NCBI GenBank assembly: GCA_964236445.1
Contig: CAXSDR010000006.1
Coordinates: 1 to 56,839, forward strand
Source: CAXSDR01 sp964236445
Lineage (GTDB): Bacteria > Actinomycetota > Actinomycetes > Motilibacterales > Motilibacteraceae
Direction: 5' to 3'
DNA: 56,839 nt
The position numbers were made by a program, and so were the translations under genes. This document shows, piece by piece, positions 32,261 to 41,133 of the stretch. Positions within the stretch are counted from its first letter, which is position 1. Every line of letters starts with the position of its first letter. Under the pieces are notes generated by a model. The model worked only from the letters and a program-made list of their open reading frames with translations. It was not told where the DNA came from and did no database searches.

Positions 32261-32874
32261 TGCCCCAAGGTCAGCCGACAACGGTTCCTGACGACGGCCT
32301 CACGACGCGCGCTCGCCGCAACCGCCCGCTCATCGTCGTGCACACCGGTGAGATGAAGGGCAAGTCCACGGCGGCCTTCGGTCTCGCGCTGCGGGCGTGG
32401 AACCAAGGCTGGCCCGTCGGGGTTTTCCAGTTCGTCAAGAGCGCGAAGTGGAAGGTGGGTGAGGAGTCGGCACTGCGGGCACTGGGTCGCGTGCATGCCG
32501 AGACGGGCGAAGGTGCACCGGTCGCGTGGCACAAGATGGGCGAAGGTTGGTCGTGGATCCAGCGACCGGGCGCCGAGGCCGACCACGCCGCCGATGCCCG
32601 GGAGGGTTGGGCGCAGGTCAAGCGTGACCTCGCGGCCGAGACCCATCGCTTCTATGTCCTCGACGAGTTCACCTATCCCATGACGTGGGGTTGGGTGGAC
32701 GTCGACGACGTCGTGCAGACCCTCCGGGAACGCCCCGGTCAGCAGCACGTCGTCATCACGGGCCGTGAGGCCGACCCGCGTCTGGTCGACGCGGCGGACC
32801 TCGTCGTGCAGATGACCAAGGTCAAGCACCCGATGGACGCCGGGCAGAAGGGTCAGCGGGGGATCGAGTGGTGA
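32260..32874 (+). CDS. cobO: Cob(I)yrinic acid a,c-diamide adenosyltransferase CobO
   Basis: CobO attaches the 5'-deoxyadenosyl group from ATP to cobalt(I). The 204-residue protein shows the family P-loop VHTGEMKGKSTAAFGLALRA, VGVFQFVKSAKWKVGE, YVLDEFTYPMTWGW and HVVITGREADPRLVDAADL. It overlaps the chelatase stop by one base (TGATG) and the next gene by GTGA, so it is read in the riboswitch operon. Confidence 0.95.
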   Translation: MPQGQPTTVPDDGLTTRARRNRPLIVVHTGEMKGKSTAAFGLALRAWNQGWPVGVFQFVKSAKWKVGEESALRALGRVHAETGEGAPVAWHKMGEGWSWIQRPGAEADHAADAREGWAQVKRDLAAETHRFYVLDEFTYPMTWGWVDVDDVVQTLRERPGQQHVVITGREADPRLVDAADLVVQMTKVKHPMDAGQKGQRGIEW

Positions 32875-34226
32875 GCATCGCGCGTGTCGTGGTGGCCGCA
32901 CCGGCCAGCGGTCACGGCAAGACCACCGTCGCCACCGGGCTGTTGGCCGCGTTCGCGGCTCGCGGCCTGGTGGTGTCTCCTCACAAGGTCGGCCCCGACT
33001 ACATCGACCCCGGCTACCACGGCCTCGCTGCTGGGCGGCCCGGCCGCAACCTCGACCCCTACCTCTGCGGTGAGGACCTCATCGCACCGTTGTTCCTGCA
33101 CGGTGCGCAGACGCCCACGACTGCAGACCTCGCCGTGGTCGAAGGTGTCATGGGGCTGTTCGACGGCGCCAGCGGACACGGCGAGCTGGCCTCGACGGCA
33201 CAGGTGGCCAAGCTGCTGCGCGCCCCGGTGGTCCTGGTCGTCGATGTCACCGCGCAGGGCAGATCCGTGGCCGCACTGGTGCACGGGTTCGCCACCTTCG
33301 ATCCGGCTATCCGCATCGGCGGAGTGATCCTCAACCGCGTGGGCTCGCCGCGCCACGAGACCATCGCGCGCGAAGCCCTCGAGGACGTCGGCGTGCCGGT
33401 GCTCGGTGCGCTGCGTCGTGACGACGCGGTCGCCACGCCGTCTCGCCACCTCGGACTCGTTCCGGCAGCCGAGCGCAGTGTCGAGTCCCTCGAGACCGTC
33501 AGGGCTCTGGGAGCTCTCGTCGCTGCCGCTGTGGACCTCGACGCCGTCCTGGACCTGGCTCGTTCGGCACCGACCCTCGACTGCGAACCATGGAATCCCG
33601 CTTCGGTCGTCGGGAACCCGGTGCCCAGCCGTCCGCGCATCGCGATAGCCGCGGGAGCGGCGTTCACGTTCTCCTACGCCGAGACGGCCGAGCTCCTCAC
33701 CGCCGCCGGTGCCGAGGTCGTGCCGTTCGATCCGATGCGCGACGAGGCGCTTCCCGAAGCCACGGGGGCCGTCGTCATGGGTGGTGGTTTTCCCGAGGTG
33801 CATGCGTCGTCGCTGTCGGCGAATGCGAGCATGCGCAGGGCGGTCCTCGCACACTTCGCCGCCGGAGGTGCGATCGTTGCCGAGTGCGCAGGGCTTCTCT
33901 ATCTAGCGCAGTCGCTCGACGGTGCGCCGATGTGCAGGGTGCTCGATGTCGAGGCACAGATGTCAACACGGTTGACGCTCGGTTATCGCGACGCCGTGGC
34001 CGCATCCGACAGCATCCTCGCGGTCGTCGGCGAGCGCATCCGCGGCCACGAGTTCCACCGCACCGTCGTCGCTCCGCGCGCCAGCGCCGTGCCGGCCTGG
34101 CACTGGGCAGGGGCCCCTGGCCCGGAGGGCTTCACGAGCCGACGGCTGCACGCCTCCTACCTGCACGTGCACTGGGCCGGCTTCCCTTCGATGGCGCATC
34201 GACTCGTCGCAGCAGCCGCCGCATGA
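32871..34226 (+). CDS. cobB: Cobyrinate/hydrogenobyrinate a,c-diamide synthase
   Basis: CobB amidates the a and c side chains using glutamine and ATP. The 451-residue protein has a P-loop APASGHGKTTVATGL, HKVGPDYIDPGYH, VVEGVMGLFDGASG and a C-terminal glutamine amidotransferase domain with Cys in AECAGLLYL and His in LHASYLHVHW. It acts before CobN/ChlID in the aerobic order. GTG 32871 overlaps the cobO stop; GTG 32868 is equally readable. The gene is distinct from cobQ. Confidence 0.95.
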   Translation: MSIARVVVAAPASGHGKTTVATGLLAAFAARGLVVSPHKVGPDYIDPGYHGLAAGRPGRNLDPYLCGEDLIAPLFLHGAQTPTTADLAVVEGVMGLFDGASGHGELASTAQVAKLLRAPVVLVVDVTAQGRSVAALVHGFATFDPAIRIGGVILNRVGSPRHETIAREALEDVGVPVLGALRRDDAVATPSRHLGLVPAAERSVESLETVRALGALVAAAVDLDAVLDLARSAPTLDCEPWNPASVVGNPVPSRPRIAIAAGAAFTFSYAETAELLTAAGAEVVPFDPMRDEALPEATGAVVMGGGFPEVHASSLSANASMRRAVLAHFAAGGAIVAECAGLLYLAQSLDGAPMCRVLDVEAQMSTRLTLGYRDAVAASDSILAVVGERIRGHEFHRTVVAPRASAVPAWHWAGAPGPEGFTSRRLHASYLHVHWAGFPSMAHRLVAAAAA

Positions 34227-34960
34227 CGCATCGGCTGGTCGGTGTCGGCGTCGGCCCGGGCGATCCCGAGCTGCTGACCGTCAAAGCGGTTCGTGTCATG
34301 GGCGAGGCCGACCTCGTGCTCGTGCCTGTCATGGCGCAGGACATCCAGGGCCGGGCCGAGGCGACGGTGCGGGCCCATGTCGACGCCGAGCGGCTCCGAC
34401 GCGTCGTCTTCGCCCTCGACGACCGAGGTGGCGCGACCGTCCGCAGGGAGTCGGCCTGGGATGCGGCGTCGGCCGCCGTCGCCGACGCGTTCCACGCGGG
34501 CGCGCAGACCGTGTGCTTCGCGACGATCGGAGACCCGAACGTCTATTCCACCTTCTCCTACCTCGCCGCCGGCGTACGCGCTCGGGTCGCCGACGTCGTC
34601 ATCGAGACGATTCCCGGCGTCACCGCGATGCAGGACCTCGCCGCACGCAGCGGCACGAGCCTGTGCGAAGGAACCGAGAAACTCTCGCTCATCCCGTTGA
34701 CTGCCGGCCTCGACCCGTTCCTCGCGGCACTGGAGGGCAACGACACCGTCGTCGCCTACAAGGGCGGGCGTCACCTGGCTGCCGTGGCCCAGGCACTTCG
34801 CGATGCCGGCCGGATCGACGGGGCTGTCTTCGGTGCGTCGCTCGGGCTGCCTGACGAGGACGTACGCCCGCTGAGCGAGTTCGCACCCGACGAATCAGCG
34901 CCCTATCTGTCCACTGTCATCGTTCCTGCACGTCGCGAACGCAGAGGAGGCCGGCTGTGA
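34223..34960 (+). CDS. cobI: Precorrin-2 C20-methyltransferase CobI
   Basis: CobI methylates C-20 of precorrin-2 with SAM, the first step specific to corrins. The 245-residue protein has the tetrapyrrole-methylase start LVGVGVGPGDPELLTVKAVR, GDPNVYSTFSYLAA and ETIPGVTAMQDLAARSGTSLCEG, which separate it from CobM and CobJ. Unlike fused CobIJ forms it is a stand-alone protein. It overlaps cobB and cobM by four bases each. Confidence 0.95.
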   Translation: MTHRLVGVGVGPGDPELLTVKAVRVMGEADLVLVPVMAQDIQGRAEATVRAHVDAERLRRVVFALDDRGGATVRRESAWDAASAAVADAFHAGAQTVCFATIGDPNVYSTFSYLAAGVRARVADVVIETIPGVTAMQDLAARSGTSLCEGTEKLSLIPLTAGLDPFLAALEGNDTVVAYKGGRHLAAVAQALRDAGRIDGAVFGASLGLPDEDVRPLSEFAPDESAPYLSTVIVPARRERRGGRL

Positions 34961-35775
34961 CAGGCAAGGTGACGTTCGTCGGGGCCGGGCCCGGTGCTGC
35001 GGACCTTCTGACGATCCGGGCGGCCAAGGCCATCGCCGCCGCCGATGTCGTGATCTGGGCAGCGAGCCTCGTGCACGCCGACGTCCTGCAGCACGCGCGA
35101 CCCGACGCGGAGATACTCGACTCGGCGCAGCTGTCGATGGAAGGCGTGCTGCCCGTCTATGTGCGGGCGGCAGAGCAGGGTCTGTGCGTCGCGCGCATCC
35201 ACTCGGGCGACCCCTCGCTGTGGGGAGCGGTGCAGGAACAGCTCGACCGCTGCCGTGAGCTCGGGCTCGAAACCGAGATCGTGCCAGGCGTCAGCGCGTT
35301 CAGTGCCGTGGCCGCGATCATCCAGCGAGAGCTCACGATTCCAGAGGTCGCGCAGTCGGTGGTGCTGACCAGGCTCGGCGGTGGCAAGACTCCCATGCCT
35401 GCGGGTGAGGAAGTCCGTGAGTTCGCCCGCCACGGCACGACGATGGCGATCTTCCTGTCGGCGGCGAGGTCAGGTCAGCTCCGTGACGAGCTGCTCGAGG
35501 GCGGCTATGGCGAGGACACCCCCGTCGTCGTCGCCTACCAGGCGACCTGGCCCGATGAGCTCGTGGTGCACTGCACGGTCGGATCGATCGAGCAGACCGT
35601 CAAGGAGCACAAGCTGTGGAAGCACACACTCTTCCTCGTCGGACCGGCGCTGTCCTCGTCCGGCACGCGCTCCCATCTCTATCACCCGGGGCACTTCCAC
35701 GGCTTCCGTCGCGCCGAGCGTGACGCCCGAAGAGAACTTCGTGCGTCACGGGCGCAGGGATCAAGCGCGACGTGA
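34957..35775 (+). CDS. cobM: Precorrin-4 C11-methyltransferase CobM
   Basis: CobM methylates C-11 of precorrin-4. The 272-residue enzyme begins VTFVGAGPGAADLLTIRAAKAI, then WAASLVHADVL, RIHSGDPSLWGAVQEQ, VPGVSAFSAVAAI, LTRLGGGKTPMP and a C-terminal YHPGHFHGFRR, all typical. A basic extension of about 25 residues (RRAERDARRELRASRAQG) follows. The GTG start overlaps the cobI stop. Confidence 0.96.
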   Translation: MTGKVTFVGAGPGAADLLTIRAAKAIAAADVVIWAASLVHADVLQHARPDAEILDSAQLSMEGVLPVYVRAAEQGLCVARIHSGDPSLWGAVQEQLDRCRELGLETEIVPGVSAFSAVAAIIQRELTIPEVAQSVVLTRLGGGKTPMPAGEEVREFARHGTTMAIFLSAARSGQLRDELLEGGYGEDTPVVVAYQATWPDELVVHCTVGSIEQTVKEHKLWKHTLFLVGPALSSSGTRSHLYHPGHFHGFRRAERDARRELRASRAQGSSAT

Positions 35776-36965
35776 TCGCGGTCATCGGCTACGACGGCTC
35801 GCCGCTCACGGCCGAGGCGGTTCAGGCGCTTGCCTCAGCGACGATGGTGCTCGGCGGCGAGAGACACCTGCGCGCCGTCGACGTGCCATCGCAGGCTCGT
35901 GCCGTGCTGATGGGCGACGTCGGTGCTGCTCTCGCCGAGCTCGATGCCCATGACGGTCCCGCTGTCGTCCTGGCGAGCGGCGACCCGGGCTTCTTCGGCA
36001 TCGTGCGACTGCTGCGCGAGCGTCACGGCGCGCAGCTGCACGTCATGCCCGCGGTGTCCTCCGTCGCGATGGCGTGCGCTCGCGCGGGCCTCGACTGGGA
36101 TGACGCAGTGGTCGTGTCGGCTCACGGGCGCGAGCTGCGGCGAGCGGTCAACGCCTGCCGCAGGTTCGCCAAGGTCGCCGTGCTGACCGCTCCGGGTGCA
36201 GGTCCACGGGAGCTTGCCGGCGAGCTGCTCGACGAGAGCCGGCATCGGCTCATCGTCGCCGAGCGTCTGGGCGAGCCCGACGAGCGCGTCACGCGTCTCT
36301 CCGCGCACGAGGCCGCGCAGCGCGATGACTGGCGCGATCCCTCGGTCGTCGTCGCGATCACCGACGCCGAGCAGTCGCCGGGGGGGCGCCGCACGATCGC
36401 CGGTGCACAGCTTCCCGCCGACTTCGCTCTTGCTGACACGGAGTTTCGTCACCGCGGCTCGATGATCACCAAGGCGGAGGTGCGCGCCTACGTCCTCGGC
36501 CGGTTGGCCGCGTCGCTCGGCGACCTCGTGTGGGATATCGGCGCCGGCAGTGGTTCTGTCGGCATCGAGTGCGCGCGACGCGGTGCTGCCGTCGTGCTCG
36601 TCGAACGGTCGTCCGAAGCCTGCATCGACATCGCCGCGAACTGCCACGCGCACGAGGTGCACGCGCGGATCGTGTGCGCCGACGCGGCGGCAACCATCCC
36701 TTCGCTTCCCAGGCCTGATGCGGTCTTCGTCGGTGGGGGTGGCGCCGACGTGGTGGAGGCGTGCCTGGCGCGGGGTCCTGACCGGCTCGTCGTGACGCTC
36801 GCCTCGATCGACCGCATTCCTGCTGTGCGAGACAAGCTCCGGGCAGCCGGCTATGACGTGGACGCAACGATGATCTCCGCGTCCCGACTGGTGCCGCTCC
36901 CCGACGGGACGCTGCGGCTGTCCGCCACCAACCCCGTCACCGTCATGTCCGGGGTGCGACGGTGA
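35772..36965 (+). CDS. cobL: Precorrin-6Y methyltransferase/decarboxylase CobL
   Basis: CobL methylates C-5 and C-15 and decarboxylates the C-12 acetate. The 397-residue protein joins a CbiE-like methylase (about 1-200; VLASGDPGFFGIVRLL) and a CbiT-like domain (about 220-397; HRGSMITKAEVRAYVLGRL, then SAM site VWDIGAGSGSVGIE). Both halves are complete. GTG 35772 overlaps cobM; the TGA overlaps the next gene's GTG. Confidence 0.95.
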   Translation: MIAVIGYDGSPLTAEAVQALASATMVLGGERHLRAVDVPSQARAVLMGDVGAALAELDAHDGPAVVLASGDPGFFGIVRLLRERHGAQLHVMPAVSSVAMACARAGLDWDDAVVVSAHGRELRRAVNACRRFAKVAVLTAPGAGPRELAGELLDESRHRLIVAERLGEPDERVTRLSAHEAAQRDDWRDPSVVVAITDAEQSPGGRRTIAGAQLPADFALADTEFRHRGSMITKAEVRAYVLGRLAASLGDLVWDIGAGSGSVGIECARRGAAVVLVERSSEACIDIAANCHAHEVHARIVCADAAATIPSLPRPDAVFVGGGGADVVEACLARGPDRLVVTLASIDRIPAVRDKLRAAGYDVDATMISASRLVPLPDGTLRLSATNPVTVMSGVRR

Positions 36966-38638
36966 TCGGCATCGTGACCGCCACCGCCGCCGGTCGGCGC
37001 GGTGCCGAGCGGCTGCTCGCGGCCTGGCCGTTCGACGTGCGCGTCTATGACGGCGCTGCCCGCGACACGCTGCCGCAGGCCTGGCGCGAGTGCGACGCCG
37101 TGGTGTCCTTCCTCGCGACGGGTGCGACGGTGCGACTGCTCGCGCCGCTGCTCGGCGACAAGCGATCCGATCCGGGTGTCGTCTGTGTCGACGAGGCGTG
37201 CCGTTTCGTCGTGTCGCTGCTGGGTGGTCATTCCGGGGGCGCCAACGCGCTCGCGCAACGCGTTGCTGCGGTGCTCGAGGCGCGGCCGGTCGTCACGACG
37301 GCGACCGACGCAACCGGTCTGCCGGGCATCGACGACCTCGGCTGGCACGTCGAGGGTGACGTCGCGGCAGTGACACGCGCGATGCTCGACGGCGATGTCG
37401 TGTGCCTCGTCACTGCTGCGACGTGGCCGCTGCCGGCTCTCGCTGTCACGGGCTCAGCGGTGGCGGGACCCGGCGCCCGGCAGTTGGTCGTCACTGACGA
37501 GGTCACGGACATTCCTCCCGGGACAGCGGTTCTGCGGCCTCCGTCGCTCGTGCTTGGGGTGGGGGCCAGCAGCGGGGTCTCGGCCGACGAGGTGCTCGCG
37601 CTGGTCGACGGGGCGCTGCATGACGCGGGGCTCTCGCCGAGCAGTGTCCGCGAGATGGCCACGATCGACGTCAAGGAGTTCGAGCCGGGCATCGTCGAGG
37701 CCGCCATGCGTCGCGGCTGGCCCGTCGTGGTGCACCCCGCCGAGAGACTGGCAGCCGTCGACGTGCCCAACCCGAGCGAGGTCGTACGCGCCGAGGTCGG
37801 CACGGCGAGCGTCGCCGAGGCGGCCGCGCTGATGGGAGGCGACGCGATGCTCGTCGTGCAGAAGCGCAAGTCCGCGATGGCGACAGTGGCGGTCGCCCGT
37901 CATCGTCCGCGTGGGCGGCTGGCGATCGTGGGTCTCGGCCCCGGTGCTCGCGATCTGTTGACGCCTCGGGCGGTCACTGAGCTGCGCCGCGCGTCCCACG
38001 TCGTCGGCCTCGACCAGTACGTCGACCAGGTGCGCGACCTGCTTCGGCCCGGCACCGTCATCCTCGCCTCTGCTCTCGGCGACGAGGAGGCGCGTGCTCG
38101 AAGCGCCGTCGAGCTGGCGCAGTCGGGCCGCGCGGTCGCCCTCATCGGGTCGGGTGACGCGGGGGTCTATGCCATGGCGAGCCCCGCCCTGCAGGTTGCG
38201 GACGACGACATCGACGTGGTCGGTGTCCCCGGGGTCACGGCTGCCCTGGCGGCCGCGTCACTTCTCGGAGCGCCGCTCGGCCATGACACCGCCTACATCA
38301 GCCTGTCGGATCTGCACACGCCATGGGAGGTCATCGAGCGACGTGTCACCGCTGCTGCCGAGGGTGACTTCGTCGTCGTCTTCTACAACCCGCGCAGTCG
38401 TGCGCGCAGCTGGCAGCTCGGCAAGGCGCTCGCGATCCTCAGTGCCAGCCGTCCTGCCGCGACGCCGGTCGGTGTCGTACGTCAGGCCAGCCGGGCTGAG
38501 GAACACGTCGTGGTCGCGCAGCTCGGAAACTTCGACGACGAGATCGTCGACATGTACAGCGTCGTCGTGGTCGGCAATGCGCAGTCGCGCAACGTTGCCG
38601 GGCGCATGGTCACACCGAGGGGTTATCGATGGTCATGA
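36962..38638 (+). CDS. cobJ: CbiG-CobJ fusion protein
   Basis: The 558-residue product is a fusion. Residues about 1-310 are CbiG (FLATGATVRLLAPLL, DEACRFVVSLLGGHSGGAN, LGVGASSGVSADEVLALV, then ATIDVKEFEPGI), the enzyme that opens the lactone ring with loss of acetaldehyde in the early-cobalt route. Residues about 317-558 are CobJ, the C17-methyltransferase of ring contraction (LAIVGLGPGARDLLTPRAV, GSGDAGVYAMASPAL, VPGVTAALAAASLLGAPLGHD, FYNPRSRARSWQL). Such a fusion next to CobN and CobF is a mixed arrangement. CbiG activity on cobalt-free substrate is uncertain. Confidence 0.93.
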   Translation: MIGIVTATAAGRRGAERLLAAWPFDVRVYDGAARDTLPQAWRECDAVVSFLATGATVRLLAPLLGDKRSDPGVVCVDEACRFVVSLLGGHSGGANALAQRVAAVLEARPVVTTATDATGLPGIDDLGWHVEGDVAAVTRAMLDGDVVCLVTAATWPLPALAVTGSAVAGPGARQLVVTDEVTDIPPGTAVLRPPSLVLGVGASSGVSADEVLALVDGALHDAGLSPSSVREMATIDVKEFEPGIVEAAMRRGWPVVVHPAERLAAVDVPNPSEVVRAEVGTASVAEAAALMGGDAMLVVQKRKSAMATVAVARHRPRGRLAIVGLGPGARDLLTPRAVTELRRASHVVGLDQYVDQVRDLLRPGTVILASALGDEEARARSAVELAQSGRAVALIGSGDAGVYAMASPALQVADDDIDVVGVPGVTAALAAASLLGAPLGHDTAYISLSDLHTPWEVIERRVTAAAEGDFVVVFYNPRSRARSWQLGKALAILSASRPAATPVGVVRQASRAEEHVVVAQLGNFDDEIVDMYSVVVVGNAQSRNVAGRMVTPRGYRWS

Positions 38639-39207
38639 CGCGTGCCGTGCACCCGATCGAGGAAGAGTCCTTCCGGATCCTGCGCTCGCGGCTCGACACC
38701 GCGTCGCTTCCTCCGTTGACACGCGCGGTCGTCGAGCGCGTGGTGCACGCGAGTGCGGATCTCGACTACTTCGGCGATCTCGTATGCGACGAGGAAACCC
38801 TGCACGACGCCGCTGCCGCTCTCGCGGCCGGAGCGCCCGTGGTGGCCGATGTCGCAATGGTCGCCGCCGGCATCACCACCCGTCAGGTTGTGTGCGGCCT
38901 GCGTTCGGCTGCCCCCCGCGACGGCGAGACGAGATCGGCCGCAGGCATGCGCGCCGCCTACGAGCAGGTCGGCGCGGGTGCGGTGTGGGTCGTCGGCTGC
39001 GCCCCGACCGCTCTGGACGCCCTGCTGCTGCTCGACGCACGGCCCGCACTGGTGGTGGGGATGCCTGTCGGATTCGTCGGTGCGGCCGAGTCGAAGGCCG
39101 CCCTGCGGGCGAGTCACCTGCCCGCGGTCAGCAACGTGTCGGAGAAGGGCGGCTCCGCCGTCGCGGCGGCTGCCGTCAACGCACTGATCTATGCGATGAC
39201 CTCATGA
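38629..39207 (+). CDS. cobH: Precorrin-8X methylmutase CobH/CbiC
   Basis: CobH moves the C-11 methyl to C-12, giving hydrogenobyrinic acid. The 192-residue protein shows HPIEEESFRILRSRLD, the active-site His in VVHASADLDYFGDL (His40), DVAMVAAGITTR and GMPVGFVGAAESKAAL. ATG 38629 has GAGGGG at 6 bases; ATG 38635, which overlaps the upstream stop as ATGA, is an alternative. It is coupled to cbiX by ATGA. Confidence 0.95.
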   Translation: MVMTRAVHPIEEESFRILRSRLDTASLPPLTRAVVERVVHASADLDYFGDLVCDEETLHDAAAALAAGAPVVADVAMVAAGITTRQVVCGLRSAAPRDGETRSAAGMRAAYEQVGAGAVWVVGCAPTALDALLLLDARPALVVGMPVGFVGAAESKAALRASHLPAVSNVSEKGGSAVAAAAVNALIYAMTS

Positions 39208-40103
39208 CTGCACCACTTCTCGTCGTCGGGCACGGCACCCGCAGTGCCGCCGGCGTCGAAGCTTTCACGGCTCTCGTACGCCGTGCGGCATCGCGGGCGG
39301 TCATGCGCGGTGTTCACGTCGAGGGTGGGTTCATCGAGCTCGCACCGCCGCCCGTCACCGACGCGGTCTCGAGGATCGTGGCGGCCGGGCACTCGCACGT
39401 GGTCGCCGTACCCCTGGTGCTCGTCGCCGCTGGACACGGCAAGGGCGACATCCCCGGGGCGATGATGCGCGAGCAGGTGCGCCATCCCGGCCTCACGTAC
39501 GCCTACGGCCGACCGCTCGGGCCTCATCCGGTGCTGCAGGAGGTCCTGGCCCAGCGCGTCGACGCGGCGCGAGGGGACGTCCCGAGGAGCTCGTGCACGG
39601 TGGTTCTCGTCGGCAGAGGCTCCACCGACCCGGACGCCAATGCCGAGGTCGCCAAGGTGGCGCGCCTGCTGTTCGAGGGACGTGAGTTCGCTTCCGTCGA
39701 ACAGGCATTCGTCTCGCTCGCGGTGCCCTCGGTGACTGAGGGTCTCGAACGGGCCCGGCTGCTCGGCGGGAGCCACATCGTGGTCGCGCCCTACTTCCTT
39801 TTTCCCGGTGTGCTTCCTGACCGCATCGACGAGCAGACGTCGGCGTACGCCGCCGAGCACCCGGAGCTCGACATCCGTGTCGCCGGGCTCATCGGCGACT
39901 GCGACGAGCTCGCGGACCTCGTGCTCGAGCGCTATGCCGAAGCGATCGCCGGTGACATACGTATGAACTGTGATACGTGCATCTATCGTCTGCCGATTGT
40001 CGGTTTCGAGAAGCGTGCGGGCGAGGTTCAGCGGCCGCACGACCATCCGGACGACTCGACGGTCCATCACCACGCGCAGCACACCGCGCATAGCCATGCC
40101 TAG
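39204..40103 (+). CDS. cbiX: Sirohydrochlorin cobaltochelatase-like CbiX
   Basis: The 299-residue protein has two CbiX/CbiK-like domains (VVGHGTRSAAGVEAF and VLVGRGSTDPDANAEV starts) and a C-terminal MNCDTCIYRLPIVGFE motif; Cys256 and Cys259 match those of CbiX proteins reported to hold an iron-sulfur cluster. A His-rich tail (HDHPDDSTVHHHAQHTAHSHA region, near residues 279-299) could bind Co2+ or Ni2+. In the early-cobalt route CbiX loads cobalt on sirohydrochlorin, which would duplicate CobN; here it may deliver or store metal. The cobC start lies in its last codons. Confidence 0.9.
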   Translation: MTAPLLVVGHGTRSAAGVEAFTALVRRAASRAVMRGVHVEGGFIELAPPPVTDAVSRIVAAGHSHVVAVPLVLVAAGHGKGDIPGAMMREQVRHPGLTYAYGRPLGPHPVLQEVLAQRVDAARGDVPRSSCTVVLVGRGSTDPDANAEVAKVARLLFEGREFASVEQAFVSLAVPSVTEGLERARLLGGSHIVVAPYFLFPGVLPDRIDEQTSAYAAEHPELDIRVAGLIGDCDELADLVLERYAEAIAGDIRMNCDTCIYRLPIVGFEKRAGEVQRPHDHPDDSTVHHHAQHTAHSHA

Positions 40104-41133
40104 CCAGTTCGACCTGCTTCACCACGGTGATGCCGAGATGGCGCCTGGCCTGGTCGACCTTGCGGTCAACGTCACGGACGAGCCCATGCCCGCATGGCTA
40201 CGTGACGCGCTCCTCGCTTCGCTCACGAGTCTTCGGGACTATCCCGACGCCTCAGTCGCCACAGCGGCGGTCGCCCGTCGCCACGGCCGCTCACGGTCGG
40301 AGGTGCTCCTGACCTCGGGAGCGGCCGAGGCGTTCGTGCTGCTTGCCCGGGCGCTGCAGCCGAGCCGTGCCGTCATCGTGCACCCGCAGTTCACCGAGCC
40401 GGAACAGGCCCTGCGCGCAGCGGGCCATCGTGTCGACCGGGTCGTGCTGCACGAGCCGTTCACCCTGCGCGGGAGCGACGTGCCTGACGACGCCGATTTC
40501 GTGGTCGTGGGCAATCCGACCAACCCCACCTCGGTCCTGCACCCGGCGTCCGTGCTGCGCGAGCTGGCTCGCCCCGGCCGCACCCTGGTCGTGGACGAGG
40601 CGTTCATGGACGCCGTGCCCGGTGAGCGCGAGAGTCTCGCGGCAGCGCGTGACGTCGCGGGGCTCGTGGTCGTCCGCAGTCTCACGAAGACCTGGGCGCT
40701 GGCCGGGCTCCGCATCGGCTACGTCCTCGCCGCGACCGACCTGGTGGTGCGGCTGCGGGCGGCCCAGCCACTGTGGTCGGTCTCGACGCCCGCGCTCGCC
40801 GCCGCCGAGGTGTGCAGCTCACCTGCGGCGGTCGGGCAGGCCGGGGACCGGGCGCGCGACCTCGTCCGCCGTCGCGCGCACCTGCAGACTGCGCTCAGCT
40901 CTGTGCCGGGTCTTCACGTGGTGCCCGACGCGGCCGCGCCCTTCGTCCTGCTGCACGCCGCTGGCAGGGACGACCTGCGCGTAGGGCTTCGTCGGGCAGG
41001 TTTCGCGCTGCGGCGCGGCGACACCTTTCCCGGTCTCGGGAACAGCTGGCTCCGCATGGCAGTGCGACCTGCGGCCGTCGCCGACGCCGCCGTGACCGCT
41101 ATGAGGCAGGTGCTTGCGGCGAGCCGACACTGA
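40096..41133 (+). CDS. cobC: CobC, threonine-phosphate decarboxylase-like PLP enzyme
   Basis: This 345-residue aspartate-aminotransferase-fold protein matches CobC/CobD(Salmonella)-type enzymes that make the (R)-1-amino-2-propanol phosphate arm from threonine phosphate. Visible features are TSGAAEAFVLLARAL, VGNPTNPTSVL, VVDEAF and the PLP-lysine motif SLTKTWALAGLRIGY (Lys198). ATG 40096 overlaps cbiX by eight bases. A histidinol-phosphate aminotransferase cannot be excluded by motif alone, but the operon favours CobC. It closes the riboswitch operon. Confidence 0.9.
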   Translation: MPSQFDLLHHGDAEMAPGLVDLAVNVTDEPMPAWLRDALLASLTSLRDYPDASVATAAVARRHGRSRSEVLLTSGAAEAFVLLARALQPSRAVIVHPQFTEPEQALRAAGHRVDRVVLHEPFTLRGSDVPDDADFVVVGNPTNPTSVLHPASVLRELARPGRTLVVDEAFMDAVPGERESLAAARDVAGLVVVRSLTKTWALAGLRIGYVLAATDLVVRLRAAQPLWSVSTPALAAAEVCSSPAAVGQAGDRARDLVRRRAHLQTALSSVPGLHVVPDAAAPFVLLHAAGRDDLRVGLRRAGFALRRGDTFPGLGNSWLRMAVRPAAVADAAVTAMRQVLAASRH

